Shown: positions 35,399 to 45,007, numbered from the stretch's first letter. The stretch: 64,000 bases of DNA from Hydrogenothermus sp964516095 (GCA_964516095.1 CAZEYS010000001.1:1-64000); one strand, 5' to 3'. Notes: generated by a model not told the origin, from the sequence alone. A program made the numbers and translations.

Positions 35399-36742
35399 TT
35401 AGACCTCCTTTATTTCAAAGCAAATAATTTGCTTAGAGTTTTCTTTTATAGGAAAATATGCACTTCTTTTGTATCCTGCAAGCCATAATATTTTATCCCG
35501 AAAAATCACTAAAGGTATATTCTTTCTCATATTTTTAGGTACTTTTAAGTTTATAAACACATCTTTTAATTTTTTTTCTGAAGAGCCAAAAGGTTTGAAT
35601 CTATCTCCCTCTTTTCTGTTTCTAACGATAAATAAAGTATTCTCGTTTAAATCCGGAATATCAAAACAGACAACATTTTTTTCATTTTTTATATCTGGAA
35701 GATTTTCCTTATCTGTTATAAATGCCTTTATTTTTAAATTTGCTTCTTTTATAAAAACCTCCTGTCCAGGTTTTAAATAATACTCATAAGAAATATTATT
35801 TTCATGTGTTATTTTTTCTATCTGAATTATGTTATTTTTCTTTACCAGGTAAAAATCCTTACATATTTGCAATCTATAATTAGCTTTATCTAAATTTTTT
35901 AATATGTTATAAATTTGACGATATGATACTTTGCATTTTGTTTTATTTAAAACCCATAAGTCTAAGAATCTGTATAAAACCGGTTTTTCTATATCGGTTA
36001 TATCTATTTGGTTTTTCTCTAACTCTATCTCTTTTACTCTTTGGCTAAAATATTCTTCATCAACACTTATTAGTTGAGACATTACAAAAAGGGAGTCCTC
36101 TATAGATGGATTTACTTTTTTTAATAAGGGGATAACCTCTAATCTTACTTTATTTCTCATGTATTCTGTAGAATAATTTGTCATATCTTCTTTAAACTCA
36201 ATGTTCTTTTCCATAGCGTACTTTTTTATTTCGTCTTTTTTTAAATAGTACAAAGGCCTTATTATGAAGTTTTCTTTTGGTTTGAATCCTTGTAAACCTT
36301 TCTTATTACCCTGGATAAACCATAAAATCACTGTTTCAACTAAATCAGAAAGATGATGTCCCGTAGCTAATTTATTAAAATCCTTTCGCTGTAAAATTTC
36401 TGTGAAAAATTTATATCTTTCTTCTCTGCCTTTTTCTTCAATTGATTTATTTTCAGACCGAGCCAGTTCTGGGACGTTAACCTTTTTTATGAAAAATTCT
36501 ATACCAAATTTTTGTGCAACCTGTTCAATAAAACTTTCCTCTTCATTGGCTTCTTTTCTTATTCCGTGGTTAAGGTAAGCAATGGCAAGCCTATCTATAT
36601 TTAAATAATTTTTAAATTTATTGAGCAGATAAGTTAGTACTGAAGAGTCTACACCTGCTGAGTAGGCGATAAGAATTTTATCTTTGGGAGATATGAGATT
36701 AAAATCTCTTATTGCCTGTAAAAACTTTTTTTCAACATTCAT
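35399..36742 (-). CDS. tilS: tRNA(Ile)-lysidine synthetase
   Basis: 447 aa. PP-loop IAYSAGVDSSVLTYLL (residues 24-39) marks the N-type ATP pyrophosphatase that converts C34 of tRNA-Ile(CAU) to lysidine; the GHHLSDLVETV segment and the C-terminal TilS domain (RNRKEGDRFKPFGSSEKKLK) are also present. It lies next to a tRNA with CAU anticodon, see 36748. Confidence 0.93.
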   Translation of the reverse strand: MNVEKKFLQAIRDFNLISPKDKILIAYSAGVDSSVLTYLLNKFKNYLNIDRLAIAYLNHGIRKEANEEESFIEQVAQKFGIEFFIKKVNVPELARSENKSIEEKGREERYKFFTEILQRKDFNKLATGHHLSDLVETVILWFIQGNKKGLQGFKPKENFIIRPLYYLKKDEIKKYAMEKNIEFKEDMTNYSTEYMRNKVRLEVIPLLKKVNPSIEDSLFVMSQLISVDEEYFSQRVKEIELEKNQIDITDIEKPVLYRFLDLWVLNKTKCKVSYRQIYNILKNLDKANYRLQICKDFYLVKKNNIIQIEKITHENNISYEYYLKPGQEVFIKEANLKIKAFITDKENLPDIKNEKNVVCFDIPDLNENTLFIVRNRKEGDRFKPFGSSEKKLKDVFINLKVPKNMRKNIPLVIFRDKILWLAGYKRSAYFPIKENSKQIICFEIKEV

Positions 36743-36747
36743 TTTAA

Positions 36748-36824
36748 TGGTGGCGGTGGCAGGACTCGAACCTGCGACTCCGCGGATATGAGCCGCGTGC
36801 TCTAACCAGCTGAGCTACACCGCC
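36748..36824 (-). tRNA. tRNA with CAU anticodon (elongator Met, or Ile2 before lysidine modification)
   Basis: 77 nt with encoded CCA. Cloverleaf: acceptor GGCGGTG/CACCGCC, D arm GCTCAGCTGGTTAGAGC, anticodon stem CGCGG/CCGCG with loop CTCATAT, T arm GCAGG TTCGAGT CCTGC. The G1-C72 pair excludes initiator tRNA. CAU can be elongator tRNA-Met or tRNA-Ile2 substrate of TilS; the adjacent tilS makes Ile2 worth testing, but sequence alone does not decide. Confidence 0.95.
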
Positions 36825-36838
36825 ATACGTTGTTTTAT

Positions 36839-37117
36839 TTATGCCGAGAGTGAGGCTTTCGCCTGGTTTATTTTTCTTGCATATCTAGATACTCTTCTTG
36901 CTGCTTCATTTTTATGAATTGCACCTTTCGCAGCAGCTCTATATGCAATTTTTTGTGCAAGTGGTAGAAGGCTCTCTGCTGTTTGGATATCCCCAGCTTT
37001 TAGAGCTTCTCTTATTCTTTTGAAAGCTGTTTTCATACGAGAAATATGATATCTATTAATTAATCTTCTTTTTTGTGATTGTCTTATTCTTTTTTTAGCA
37101 CTTTTTGTATGCGCCAT
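36839..37117 (-). CDS. rpsT: 30S ribosomal protein S20
   Basis: 92 aa, highly basic, with the family pattern AHTKSAKKRIRQSQKRR at the N-terminus and the AIHKNEAARRVSRYARKIN helix. Head of the rpsT-tRNA-tilS-ftsH-tatD run, preceded by AAGGAGGAA. Confidence 0.96.
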   Translation of the reverse strand: MAHTKSAKKRIRQSQKRRLINRYHISRMKTAFKRIREALKAGDIQTAESLLPLAQKIAYRAAAKGAIHKNEAARRVSRYARKINQAKASLSA

Positions 37118-37271
37118 AAATTCCTCCTTAAAGTTGTAAACAATAGTTTAATATATTTGAACACCCAAATTCAAGACTAATATTTTATATCAGCTCTTAT
37201 AAGTTGTAAAGTATTTAAAAATATATTAAGCTAATTATTCAAAATTTCCATCAAATTCTGGAGGTAACGAA

Positions 37272-38474
37272 TTGGCAAATATATCCATTGGAAAGCTTGA
37301 ATTTCCCAAAGTCAGCGAACAACCAGTTGAAATTGTAGAGAGAAAAGGGACTGGTCATCCTGATACAATTTGCGATGCTCTTGGAGAAGAATTATCAATA
37401 GCTCTTTCTGAAATGTACTTGAAGGAATGTGGAGCTATTATGCACCACAATGTAGATAAAGCTCTACTTATAGGTGGTATTGCTGAACCTCAATTTGGTG
37501 GTGGCTTTATGGTATCACCTATTGAGGTATACTTAACAGGTAGAGCAATTAATGAGTATAACGGAAAAAGACTTCCTGTAGAAGAACTGGCTGTTGAAAC
37601 AGCCCACAGGTGGTTAAAGGAAAATATCCCAAATTTAGATGTTTCCAATCATATTATTATTATTCCTAAATTAAAACCGGGTTCTAAAGACCTTGTAGAA
37701 CTTTTTGAAAGGTTTCAGAAAAAAGGTGAAGTTCCTCTTGCAAATGACACATCTTTTGGAACAGGTTTTGCTCCATTTGATGACACTGAAACTATTGTTT
37801 ATGAAGTAGAAAGGGCTCTAAATAGTAAGGAGTTTAAAAAAGACCATCCGTATGTTGGTGAAGATATAAAAGTAATGGGTGTCAGGAATAATGATGAAAT
37901 TAGAGTAACAATAGCTATGGCTTTTGTTGATAAATATATCAAAGATTTGAAAGATTATATAGAAAAGAAAGAAATTGTTGAAAATTACGCATATGCACTT
38001 GCTCAAAAATTAACAGATAAAGAAGTTAAGATATTTTTAAATACTGCAGATGATATAGAAAACGGGTCTGTTTATATAACAGTCACTGGAACATCAGCTG
38101 AAGCTGGTGATGATGGCCAAATTGGAAGAGGAAATAGAGTAAATGGTCTAATTACTCCTTATAGACCTATGAGTTTAGAAGCTGCTGCCGGGAAAAACCC
38201 TGTATCACATATTGGAAAGATATATAATACAGCTGCTATGGATATGGCAGAAAGGATTGTGGCAGAAATAGAAGAAGTGGAAGAAGCATACGTTTATCTT
38301 GTAAGTCAGATAGGAAAACCAATTACAGAACCTCAGGTTTGTGATATAAAACTAAGAACGAATAAAGATATAAAAGGTATTGAAGAAATAGCTAAAAAAA
38401 TAGCTCAAGAAGAAATAGATAATCTCCCTAACACCTGGAAAAAATTCTTAGAAAGACACTTTAGACTTTATTAA
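37272..38474 (+). CDS. Archaeal-type S-adenosylmethionine synthetase
   Basis: 400 aa. Recognised as the archaeal MAT family by VERKGTGHPDTICD at the N-terminus, AIMHHNVDKALLIGG, and GTSAEAGDDGQIGRGNRVNGLI; common bacterial MetK motifs are not seen. Makes AdoMet from Met and ATP. TTG start with CTGGAGGTAA upstream. No AdoMet riboswitch is visible in the 150-bp leader. Likely an ancient transfer from archaea retained in Aquificota. Confidence 0.94.
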   Translation: MANISIGKLEFPKVSEQPVEIVERKGTGHPDTICDALGEELSIALSEMYLKECGAIMHHNVDKALLIGGIAEPQFGGGFMVSPIEVYLTGRAINEYNGKRLPVEELAVETAHRWLKENIPNLDVSNHIIIIPKLKPGSKDLVELFERFQKKGEVPLANDTSFGTGFAPFDDTETIVYEVERALNSKEFKKDHPYVGEDIKVMGVRNNDEIRVTIAMAFVDKYIKDLKDYIEKKEIVENYAYALAQKLTDKEVKIFLNTADDIENGSVYITVTGTSAEAGDDGQIGRGNRVNGLITPYRPMSLEAAAGKNPVSHIGKIYNTAAMDMAERIVAEIEEVEEAYVYLVSQIGKPITEPQVCDIKLRTNKDIKGIEEIAKKIAQEEIDNLPNTWKKFLERHFRLY

Positions 38475-38486
38475 TTTTTCTTTAGA

Positions 38487-38508
38487 AGGGGCTTCTAAAA
38501 AGGCCCCT
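38487..38508. terminator. GC-rich hairpin between convergent genes
   Basis: AGGGGC / GCCCCT stem with a 10-base loop between metK and the 57-aa gene. T-run is weak on both strands, so termination is only probable. Confidence 0.45.
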
Positions 38509-38512
38509 CCCT

Positions 38513-38686
38513 TTAAACATATATATCAATTATCCCTTTACCTGTTTTTTTCCTTTGAACTTTGTTTTCTAATTTTTTTAAGACCTTTTTTGACTTTTTT
38601 CTCTTTAAAAGCCAAGTTTTCGGTCTTCTGTCAGTATCTGATACTGGCTTAACAGGTAATACTTCTTGTGTATAGAAGCTTTCCAT
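38513..38686 (-). CDS. Small basic hypothetical protein (57 aa)
   Basis: Open frame from ATG 38686-38684 to TAA 38513. Product MESFYTQEVLPVKPV... is strongly Lys/Arg-rich in the middle and ends KGIIDIYV. It is 41 bp downstream of the MFS gene on the same strand. The upstream AAGG is weak as a ribosome-binding site; the compositional pattern and lack of other genes in the gap are the main support. Function unknown. Confidence 0.5.
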   Translation of the reverse strand: MESFYTQEVLPVKPVSDTDRRPKTWLLKRKKSKKVLKKLENKVQRKKTGKGIIDIYV

Positions 38687-38727
38687 AATACTGTAACCTT
38701 ATATTTATTGTTTTTAATATTATCGAA

Positions 38728-39930
38728 CTATTTAGTTTGTTTTTTTACATTTTCAGGCATTTGCATAGTTAAAACAAGTAAAAGCCATACAAATGTTATT
38801 ACCCCAACAAAGAGAAATACTGCATACTCACCGTATTTTAGCAGATAACCAGCAGCAACACCTCCAACAAAAGCACCTAAAAATTGAGATGTATTAAATA
38901 CACCGGATGCTGTTCCTTTTAAATGTTTTGGTGCGTATTTACTCATTAATGAAGGCATAATAGGTTCAAGCATCATAAATCCAGAGAAATATACAATTAT
39001 AGCTATTACTGCAGGAACAAATGAATTTTCAAATTTTATAAATAATCCAAAAGATATCAGCAGTATTACTATTGCAGCTATTTTTACCTCTTTTATCAAA
39101 CCTTTTTTTTCAGCTATTATCGTTGATGGAACCATTATAGTTAAACCAACTAAAAACATTATTAGATAAACTTTCCATATATCAGAAGGAGGTATAAATT
39201 TTTCCAGAATTAGAGGAGATACAGTAAAAACCGCTGTTAATCCCATATGAAGTGTAAACATACCAAAATCCATTTTTAGAAGGTTTTTATCTTTTAGAAC
39301 TGTTCCTAGATACGAACCTGTAAATTCTGCGTCATCATGATGAGTTATAACTTTAGGTCTTGGTAAGCCCCATATAATGTAAGGTAAAGAGATTAAAGCC
39401 AGTATGGCTGTAAATGTAAAAACCCCACCAAGACCAAAATGTGCAGCAATTAATGGCCCTACAACCATTCCAAAGGCAAAAGCCATACCAATAGAAGCAC
39501 CAATAGTTGCCATTGCTCTTGTTCTTACTTCTTCTCGTGTCAGGTCTGCTATCAATGCAATTACCACAGATGAAACTGCTCCCATACCTTGTAAAAACCT
39601 ACCAATGATAAGCCAGTAAATATTCTGTTCGTAAGATGCATAAGCTGCCAAACTACTGCCTAAGAAAAATATAATTGTAGAAAAAATTAAAATGGGAATT
39701 CTACCGTACTTATCACTCCACAAGCCATATGGAATTTGAAATATTGCCTGTGTTAAACCATAAGCGCCAATTGCAAGACCAACTAAAAAAGAAGTTGCTC
39801 CTGGAAACTTGGATGCATAAATAGATAAAACTGGTAAAACTAAGAATAAACCCAGCATACGAAGAGAAAATACACCTGCTAGTCCTAATGTTGCTTTTTT
39901 CTCTTCAGGTGTAAAATCTTTATCTATCAT
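38728..39930 (-). CDS. MFS drug/multi-substrate efflux transporter
   Basis: 400 aa, twelve hydrophobic segments, with the PYGLWSDKYGR loop between helices 2 and 3 that marks drug:H+ antiporters (DHA1 type). It resembles the YajR-like proteins by general pattern, but there is no C-terminal YAM domain. Divergent to the acyl-CoA synthetase gene. Confidence 0.85.
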   Translation of the reverse strand: MIDKDFTPEEKKATLGLAGVFSLRMLGLFLVLPVLSIYASKFPGATSFLVGLAIGAYGLTQAIFQIPYGLWSDKYGRIPILIFSTIIFFLGSSLAAYASYEQNIYWLIIGRFLQGMGAVSSVVIALIADLTREEVRTRAMATIGASIGMAFAFGMVVGPLIAAHFGLGGVFTFTAILALISLPYIIWGLPRPKVITHHDDAEFTGSYLGTVLKDKNLLKMDFGMFTLHMGLTAVFTVSPLILEKFIPPSDIWKVYLIMFLVGLTIMVPSTIIAEKKGLIKEVKIAAIVILLISFGLFIKFENSFVPAVIAIIVYFSGFMMLEPIMPSLMSKYAPKHLKGTASGVFNTSQFLGAFVGGVAAGYLLKYGEYAVFLFVGVITFVWLLLVLTMQMPENVKKQTK

Positions 39931-39999
39931 CTATTGACGTCCTCCTTTTTCGATACTAAGTTTATACTTACCATTATACTCCTGAAAGGTAAATATACA

Positions 40000-42138
40000 A
40001 TGAATCAAATTGAACTACTTTTCAACCCGAAGTCTATCGCTATTATTGGAGCTACTCCAAAAAAAGAAAAAGTAGGATATGCAATATTTAAAAATATTGT
40101 TCAGGGAGGGTACAAAGGAAAAATTTACCTTGTAAATCCAAAATACACAGAAATAGAAGGCTTTAAAGTCTATAAAGATATAAAAGAAATAAATGACAAA
40201 GTAGATTTAGCAATTATTGCTATACCTTTAAAGTATGTTCCTCAGCTTATGAAAGAACTTGGCGAAGCTGGTGTGAAGGCTGCAGTGGTTATATCTGCAG
40301 GAGGAAGAGAAACTGGAGAAAAAGGCAAAAAACTGGAGGAAGAGATAAAAAAGGTTGCTAAAAAATACAATATAAGATTTTTAGGTCCCAACTGTTTTGG
40401 TTTTATAAACACAGATATAAACCTTAATGCAAATTTTGGTTCTTCTATGCCTTTAAAAGGAGATACAACATTCATTTCCCAAAGTGGAGCTTTATTTGCA
40501 TCTATTTTGGATTGGGCTATCAATGAAAATATAGGCTTTAGTTACTGCATAAGTATTGGTAATATGGCAGATATAGAATTTGGAGAACTCATAGAGTATT
40601 TATCTCAAAAAAAGAATGTTAAAAGAATTTTAATATATATGGAAAGCTTAAAAGATGCTAAAAAGTTTGCCAGCAGTGCTGTGAAAGCATCTACACGCAT
40701 TCCAGTTGTTATAACAAAAGCAGGAAAATCGGAACATGGAATTAAAGCAGCAATTTCTCATACTGGAGCAATAGCTGGAAAAGATTTCTTGTACTCTGCT
40801 TTGTTTAAAAGAACAGGATGTGTAAGGGTATCTACTGTTGAAGATTTATTCAATCTAACTGAAGGTTTATCAAAACAGCCAGTCCCCAAAGGTAATAGGT
40901 TTGTTATCCTTACAAATGCTGGAGGGCCGGGAGTTTTAGCAACTGATAGACTTGATATGTGGAATATTCAACCTGCAGATTTAAGTAAAGATACTATGGA
41001 AAAGTTAAATAGTGTGCTACCTCCTGTATGGAGCAAAAATAACCCTGTTGATATTATAGGAGATGCTCCTCCAGAGAGATACAAAAAAGCTCTGGAAATT
41101 CTTCTTGATGCCGATGACAATGACGGCATAATTGGTATATTAACACCTCAATTTATGACTAAACCTTACGAAACAGCCGTTGAGATTGTAGACCTTTTAA
41201 AAAATAAACAAGTAGAAAAACCCTTTTATTTTGCTGTACTTGGAGGGGAAAAAGTTGAAAAAGCTCGAACTTTCTTAGAGAAAAGCAATGTTGCCACTTA
41301 TGAAACTCCTGAAGAAGCAGTTGATAGTATGGTTTTTGCATGGAAGTATAAATATCTCACTGAGCTTATAAAGAATGATAAATATCCACAACTATCAAGT
41401 GAAGAAGGAAAAAAACTAATTCAAGAGTATTTAAAACAAGAAAAAATGTTGCTTACTGAATATGAAACAAAGCTGATTTTAAAAGCATATGGTATTGCTG
41501 TAAATAAAACACTTTTAATAGAAAGAGAAGAAGAAATAGATAGTTTAGAAATTAAATTTCCTGTTGTAGTAAAAATCCATTCTCCAGATATAATACACAA
41601 AACAGAAGCTGGAGGTGTTATTTTGAACATTGAAAACAAAGACCAGCTTAAAAAAGCCTTCAGAAAAGTTATAGAAAATGTAAAAAAATACAAAAAAGAT
41701 GCAAAAATAGAAGGGGTAATAGTTGAAGAGGAGGTGAAAAATGGATTTGAGCTTATACTTGGAAGTGCAAAAGATAAAATATTTGGTCAGTATATTATGT
41801 TTGGTTTTGGAGGAATTTATACAGAATTTATAAAGGATGTATCCTTCGATTTTCCTCCTTTAAGTTATAACTTTGCAAAAGAAATGATTAAGGAAACAAA
41901 AACGTATAAACTTTTGAAAAATGGTTTTAGAAACATTCCTCCTGCTAACTTAGAGAAACTGACAGATACCTTAATCAAATTTTCCTATTTAGTTTATGAA
42001 AATCCAGCCGTTGAAGAAATAGATATAAATCCTCTTATCGTGAGCGGAGACGAACTCTTTGCTGTTGATGGCAGGATAAAACTATCAAAAGATTTAGGAG
42101 ATAAGTTTATCATGGATAAGCAAACCTTACTAAGGTAA
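40000..42138 (+). CDS. Acetyl/acyl-CoA synthetase (ADP-forming), fused alpha-beta
   Basis: 712 aa. N-terminal CoA-binding domain (LFNPKSIAIIGATPKKEKVG), CoA-ligase domain with the phosphohistidine site ISHTGAIAG (H254), and C-terminal ATP-grasp domain (KIHSPDIIHKTEAGGVI, EEIDINPL). Members interconvert acyl-CoA + ADP + Pi with acid + ATP; Gcn5-related acetyltransferase domain (Pat type) is absent here. I take ATG 40000 with AAAGG upstream rather than the TTG at 39934. Confidence 0.9.
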   Translation: MNQIELLFNPKSIAIIGATPKKEKVGYAIFKNIVQGGYKGKIYLVNPKYTEIEGFKVYKDIKEINDKVDLAIIAIPLKYVPQLMKELGEAGVKAAVVISAGGRETGEKGKKLEEEIKKVAKKYNIRFLGPNCFGFINTDINLNANFGSSMPLKGDTTFISQSGALFASILDWAINENIGFSYCISIGNMADIEFGELIEYLSQKKNVKRILIYMESLKDAKKFASSAVKASTRIPVVITKAGKSEHGIKAAISHTGAIAGKDFLYSALFKRTGCVRVSTVEDLFNLTEGLSKQPVPKGNRFVILTNAGGPGVLATDRLDMWNIQPADLSKDTMEKLNSVLPPVWSKNNPVDIIGDAPPERYKKALEILLDADDNDGIIGILTPQFMTKPYETAVEIVDLLKNKQVEKPFYFAVLGGEKVEKARTFLEKSNVATYETPEEAVDSMVFAWKYKYLTELIKNDKYPQLSSEEGKKLIQEYLKQEKMLLTEYETKLILKAYGIAVNKTLLIEREEEIDSLEIKFPVVVKIHSPDIIHKTEAGGVILNIENKDQLKKAFRKVIENVKKYKKDAKIEGVIVEEEVKNGFELILGSAKDKIFGQYIMFGFGGIYTEFIKDVSFDFPPLSYNFAKEMIKETKTYKLLKNGFRNIPPANLEKLTDTLIKFSYLVYENPAVEEIDINPLIVSGDELFAVDGRIKLSKDLGDKFIMDKQTLLR

Positions 42139-42148
42139 AATATTATTT

Positions 42149-42784
42149 ATGGAAAATCAGGAAATTCTTAAATTAAAAGAGCTTTGTGAAAAAAATGATA
42201 TTTCTTTAAGTGAAGAACAACTTCAACTGTTTGATAAATACCTATCTTTTTATACTAAGTGGAATAGAGTATATAACTTATCCTCCATAAGAAAAAAAGA
42301 GGACGTAGTTTACAGGCATTTTTTTGATAGTTTAACCCTTGTAAAGTTATTTGAGAAAATAAACCTTGATGTAGAAGGCAAACATTTTTCTGATTTTGGT
42401 TCAGGTGGAGGGTTTCCTGGTGTCCCTTTAAAGATTTACTATCTGGATAAAATTAAGCTTTCACTTATAGAAGCTGTAAATAAAAAATGTATTTTTCTTG
42501 AAATGCTTCGAAAAGAACTAAAAATAGACTACGAAGTTTTATGCCAGAGAGCTGAAACATTAAATGAAAAATTTGATATTTTAGTAAGTAGAGCTACCGG
42601 CGAAACATTTGAAGTTCTAAAGATATCTAAAAATTTAGTAAAAATAGGTGGTTATATTATTATAATGAAAGCAAAAAAAATAGAAGAAGAACTAAAACCT
42701 TTTACAATTAGTTTAAAGTTTAAAGGTTACCCAGAAAGATCGTTTATAGTAATAAGGAAAGAAAATGAAAGTAAGGCTAAATAA
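42149..42784 (+). CDS. rsmG: 16S rRNA (guanine527-N7)-methyltransferase
   Basis: 211 aa (GidB). AdoMet motif DFGSGGGFPGVPLKIYY and the N-terminal YNLSSIRKKEDVVYRHFFDS are family hallmarks. The gene normally lies with mnmG or parAB; here it heads a rsmG-rlu-radC-surE overlap chain (20-bp overlap with the next gene). Confidence 0.94.
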   Translation: MENQEILKLKELCEKNDISLSEEQLQLFDKYLSFYTKWNRVYNLSSIRKKEDVVYRHFFDSLTLVKLFEKINLDVEGKHFSDFGSGGGFPGVPLKIYYLDKIKLSLIEAVNKKCIFLEMLRKELKIDYEVLCQRAETLNEKFDILVSRATGETFEVLKISKNLVKIGGYIIIMKAKKIEEELKPFTISLKFKGYPERSFIVIRKENESKAK

Positions 42785-43505
42785 ATTCATTGCATCTTCT
42801 GGTCTGTGTTCCAGAAGGAAAGCAGACCAACTAATTCAAGAAGGGAAAGTTAAAGTTAACGGCAAAACTGTAAGAGAACTGGGTACATTAGTTGATCCTG
42901 ATAAAGATAAAGTAGAAGTTGAAGGAAAAGAAATTAAGCCAGCAGAAGAAAAAGAGTACTACATAATATATAAGCCTACTGGTTATTTAACAGCTCTTGG
43001 AAAAGACAGATTTGGGAGAAAAACACTAACAGACTTATTTAAAGAAATAGGTTTTAAAAAAAGCGTTTTTCCAGTTGGAAGATTAGATTATGATTCAGAA
43101 GGTTTACTTATTTTGACAAATGACGGAGAACTTGCCTATAGAATAACACATCCTAAACATAAAGTTCCTAAAACCTATCTTGTAGAAATTGAAGGAAGGG
43201 TAAATGCCAAAGATTTCAATAAAATGGAAAAAGGCACAAAGCTTGAAAACGGAGAGTTTATTAAACCTGATAGAATTTCAATAAAAAAGAAAAAGAACAA
43301 ATCCACAGTAATTGAAATTACAATACATAGTGGACAAAAGAGGGTACTTCGGAGATTTTTCAAAAAATTTGGTTATCCAGTAAAAAGACTTACCAGAATA
43401 TCTGTAGGTAATATAAAAATTGATAGTTTAAAGCCAAAACAGATAAGAAAGATAAGTAAAAAAGATATTCAAAAACTAAAAGAACGTTTGGAAAAAAGAA
43501 GATGA
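42765..43505 (+). CDS. RsuA/RluB-family pseudouridine synthase
   Basis: 246 aa. N-terminal S4 domain (RLNKFIASSGLCSRRKAD), then the catalytic GRLDYDSEGLLILTNDGEL with the invariant Asp. Whether it targets 16S U516 or 23S U2605 cannot be told. Overlaps radC by four bases. Confidence 0.92.
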   Translation: MKVRLNKFIASSGLCSRRKADQLIQEGKVKVNGKTVRELGTLVDPDKDKVEVEGKEIKPAEEKEYYIIYKPTGYLTALGKDRFGRKTLTDLFKEIGFKKSVFPVGRLDYDSEGLLILTNDGELAYRITHPKHKVPKTYLVEIEGRVNAKDFNKMEKGTKLENGEFIKPDRISIKKKKNKSTVIEITIHSGQKRVLRRFFKKFGYPVKRLTRISVGNIKIDSLKPKQIRKISKKDIQKLKERLEKRR

Positions 43506-44191
43506 AATTTGAAAAATTTATATACAAACAAAAAATAAAAGACTTACCTAAAGACCTGCTACCAAGAGAAAAAGCTTTAAAGTATGGAATAGATTCATTA
43601 TCAGAAGGGGAACTTCTCGCAATAGCTATTGGGTCTGGAACAAAAGGTCTGAATGTTATTGGCATTGCAGACCTGATTATTAAGAAATATGGCATAGAAA
43701 ATCTAAAAAATATTACTTTAGATGAACTGAAAAAAATAAAAGGAATAGGAGAAGCTAAAGCTTTACAGATAATATCTATAGTCGAACTTGCAAAAAGGAT
43801 AGCAGAATATGACGAAAAGTTAGAAATATCTTCCCCAAAAGATGTCTATAATCTTGTGAAAGATTTAAGAAACGAAAAGCAAGAAAAGTTAGTGGTTTTA
43901 TATACCAATACATTAAATCAGCTTTTAGGAAAAGAAACTATTGCAATTGGATCATTGAATGTCATAAATGTAAAACCCCGAGATATATTTACATATGGAT
44001 TAAAATTAAACGCTTATGGAATAATTCTTGTTCATAATCATCCTGAGGGATATCCAGACCCAAGTAAAGAAGATATAGAATTTACAGAACTGGTTAAGGA
44101 ACTATCTCTAAAACTTGGATTTGAACTTTTAGACCATATTATAATTTCAAAGAAAGGCTATTTTAGTTTCGCAGAAAAGGAGTTAGTTTAA
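43502..44191 (+). CDS. radC: RadC-family JAB-domain protein
   Basis: 229 aa: N-terminal helix-hairpin-helix (LKKIKGIGEAKALQII) and C-terminal JAB/MPN domain with metal motif HNHPEGYPDPSKED. Annotated historically as DNA-repair protein; true role is unclear. One-base overlap with surE. Confidence 0.93.
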   Translation: MKFEKFIYKQKIKDLPKDLLPREKALKYGIDSLSEGELLAIAIGSGTKGLNVIGIADLIIKKYGIENLKNITLDELKKIKGIGEAKALQIISIVELAKRIAEYDEKLEISSPKDVYNLVKDLRNEKQEKLVVLYTNTLNQLLGKETIAIGSLNVINVKPRDIFTYGLKLNAYGIILVHNHPEGYPDPSKEDIEFTELVKELSLKLGFELLDHIIISKKGYFSFAEKELV

Positions 44192-44955
44192 TGAAAAAAT
44201 ATAAAGCTTTTTTAGTAAACGACGATGGTTACCTGTCTGAAGGATTAAATGCAATAAGAAAAAAACTCTTAGAGGAAGGATTTGATGTTATAACTGTTGC
44301 ACCTGATAGAAATATGTCAGGTTCATCCCACTCCCTTACATTTACAAGACCGCTAAAAATAGAAAAGTATAAAGATAATTTTTACTATGTTGTAGATGGA
44401 ACACCGGCAGATTGTGTTCATTTAGGATATTACGTAATACTAAAAGAAGAAAAACCAGATATACTTGTGTCTGGCATCAATACAGGACCCAATTTAGGCA
44501 ACGATATTTTTTATTCAGGAACAGTTGGAGCAGCCAGAGAAGGAACAAACTTTGGCATACCTTCGATAGCTCTATCTCCAGCATCATCTAAAAATGTAGA
44601 TTTTGATTTTATAGCTGAAAAATCCATGAAAATAATATATCAAGTGCTTCATAAAGGTCTTCCAAACGGAACATTCTTAAATATCAATTTTCCTGTTGGA
44701 AAGAATATCAAAGGCTATATGTTAACTAAACAAGGAAGAGGAGCCTATAAAGAAGAAATCAAAAAATATATATCTCCATCAAAAGAAATATACTACTGGA
44801 TAGGTGGTGAAGAAACTCTTACAGAAGAATGTGAGAAAGGAACAGACTATACAGCTGTAAAGGAAGGTTATGTGTCTATAACTCCAATAAAACTTGACCT
44901 TACTGATTACCATTCTATTCAGATTTTAGACAAGAACAATTTCCTTGCATTTTAG
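44191..44955 (+). CDS. surE: 5'/3'-nucleotidase SurE
   Basis: 254-aa nucleoside 5'-monophosphatase. VNDDGYLSEGL supplies the metal-binding Asp-Asp, and SGINTGPNLGNDIFYSGTVGAA the characteristic active-site loop. Last gene of its chain; the following gap contains the element described at 45045. Confidence 0.95.
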   Translation: MKKYKAFLVNDDGYLSEGLNAIRKKLLEEGFDVITVAPDRNMSGSSHSLTFTRPLKIEKYKDNFYYVVDGTPADCVHLGYYVILKEEKPDILVSGINTGPNLGNDIFYSGTVGAAREGTNFGIPSIALSPASSKNVDFDFIAEKSMKIIYQVLHKGLPNGTFLNINFPVGKNIKGYMLTKQGRGAYKEEIKKYISPSKEIYYWIGGEETLTEECEKGTDYTAVKEGYVSITPIKLDLTDYHSIQILDKNNFLAF

Positions 44956-44963
44956 GAATAAGT

Positions 44964-45007
44964 AACTGCCTAATCCTTTCTTTTTTAGAAGAGATATACA
45001 GGCAGTT
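44964..45007 (+). repeat. Inverted repeat downstream of surE
   Basis: AACTGCCT (44964-44971) and AGGCAGTT (45000-45007), with 28 intervening bases and GATGTTTTTT after. It may be the surE terminator or the left-end hairpin of the decayed element that follows. Confidence 0.4.

Noticed and set aside
36748..36824. Initiator tRNA reading
   Set aside because: The 1-72 pair is G-C and anticodon-stem GGG/CCC triplet is absent, so this is not formylmethionine tRNA.
37118..37271. Possible AdoMet riboswitch upstream of archaeal-type metK
   Set aside because: The leader is AT-rich without the conserved GA-rich/kink-turn elements or a terminator; I see no fold that fits SAM-I, SAM-II or SAM-III.
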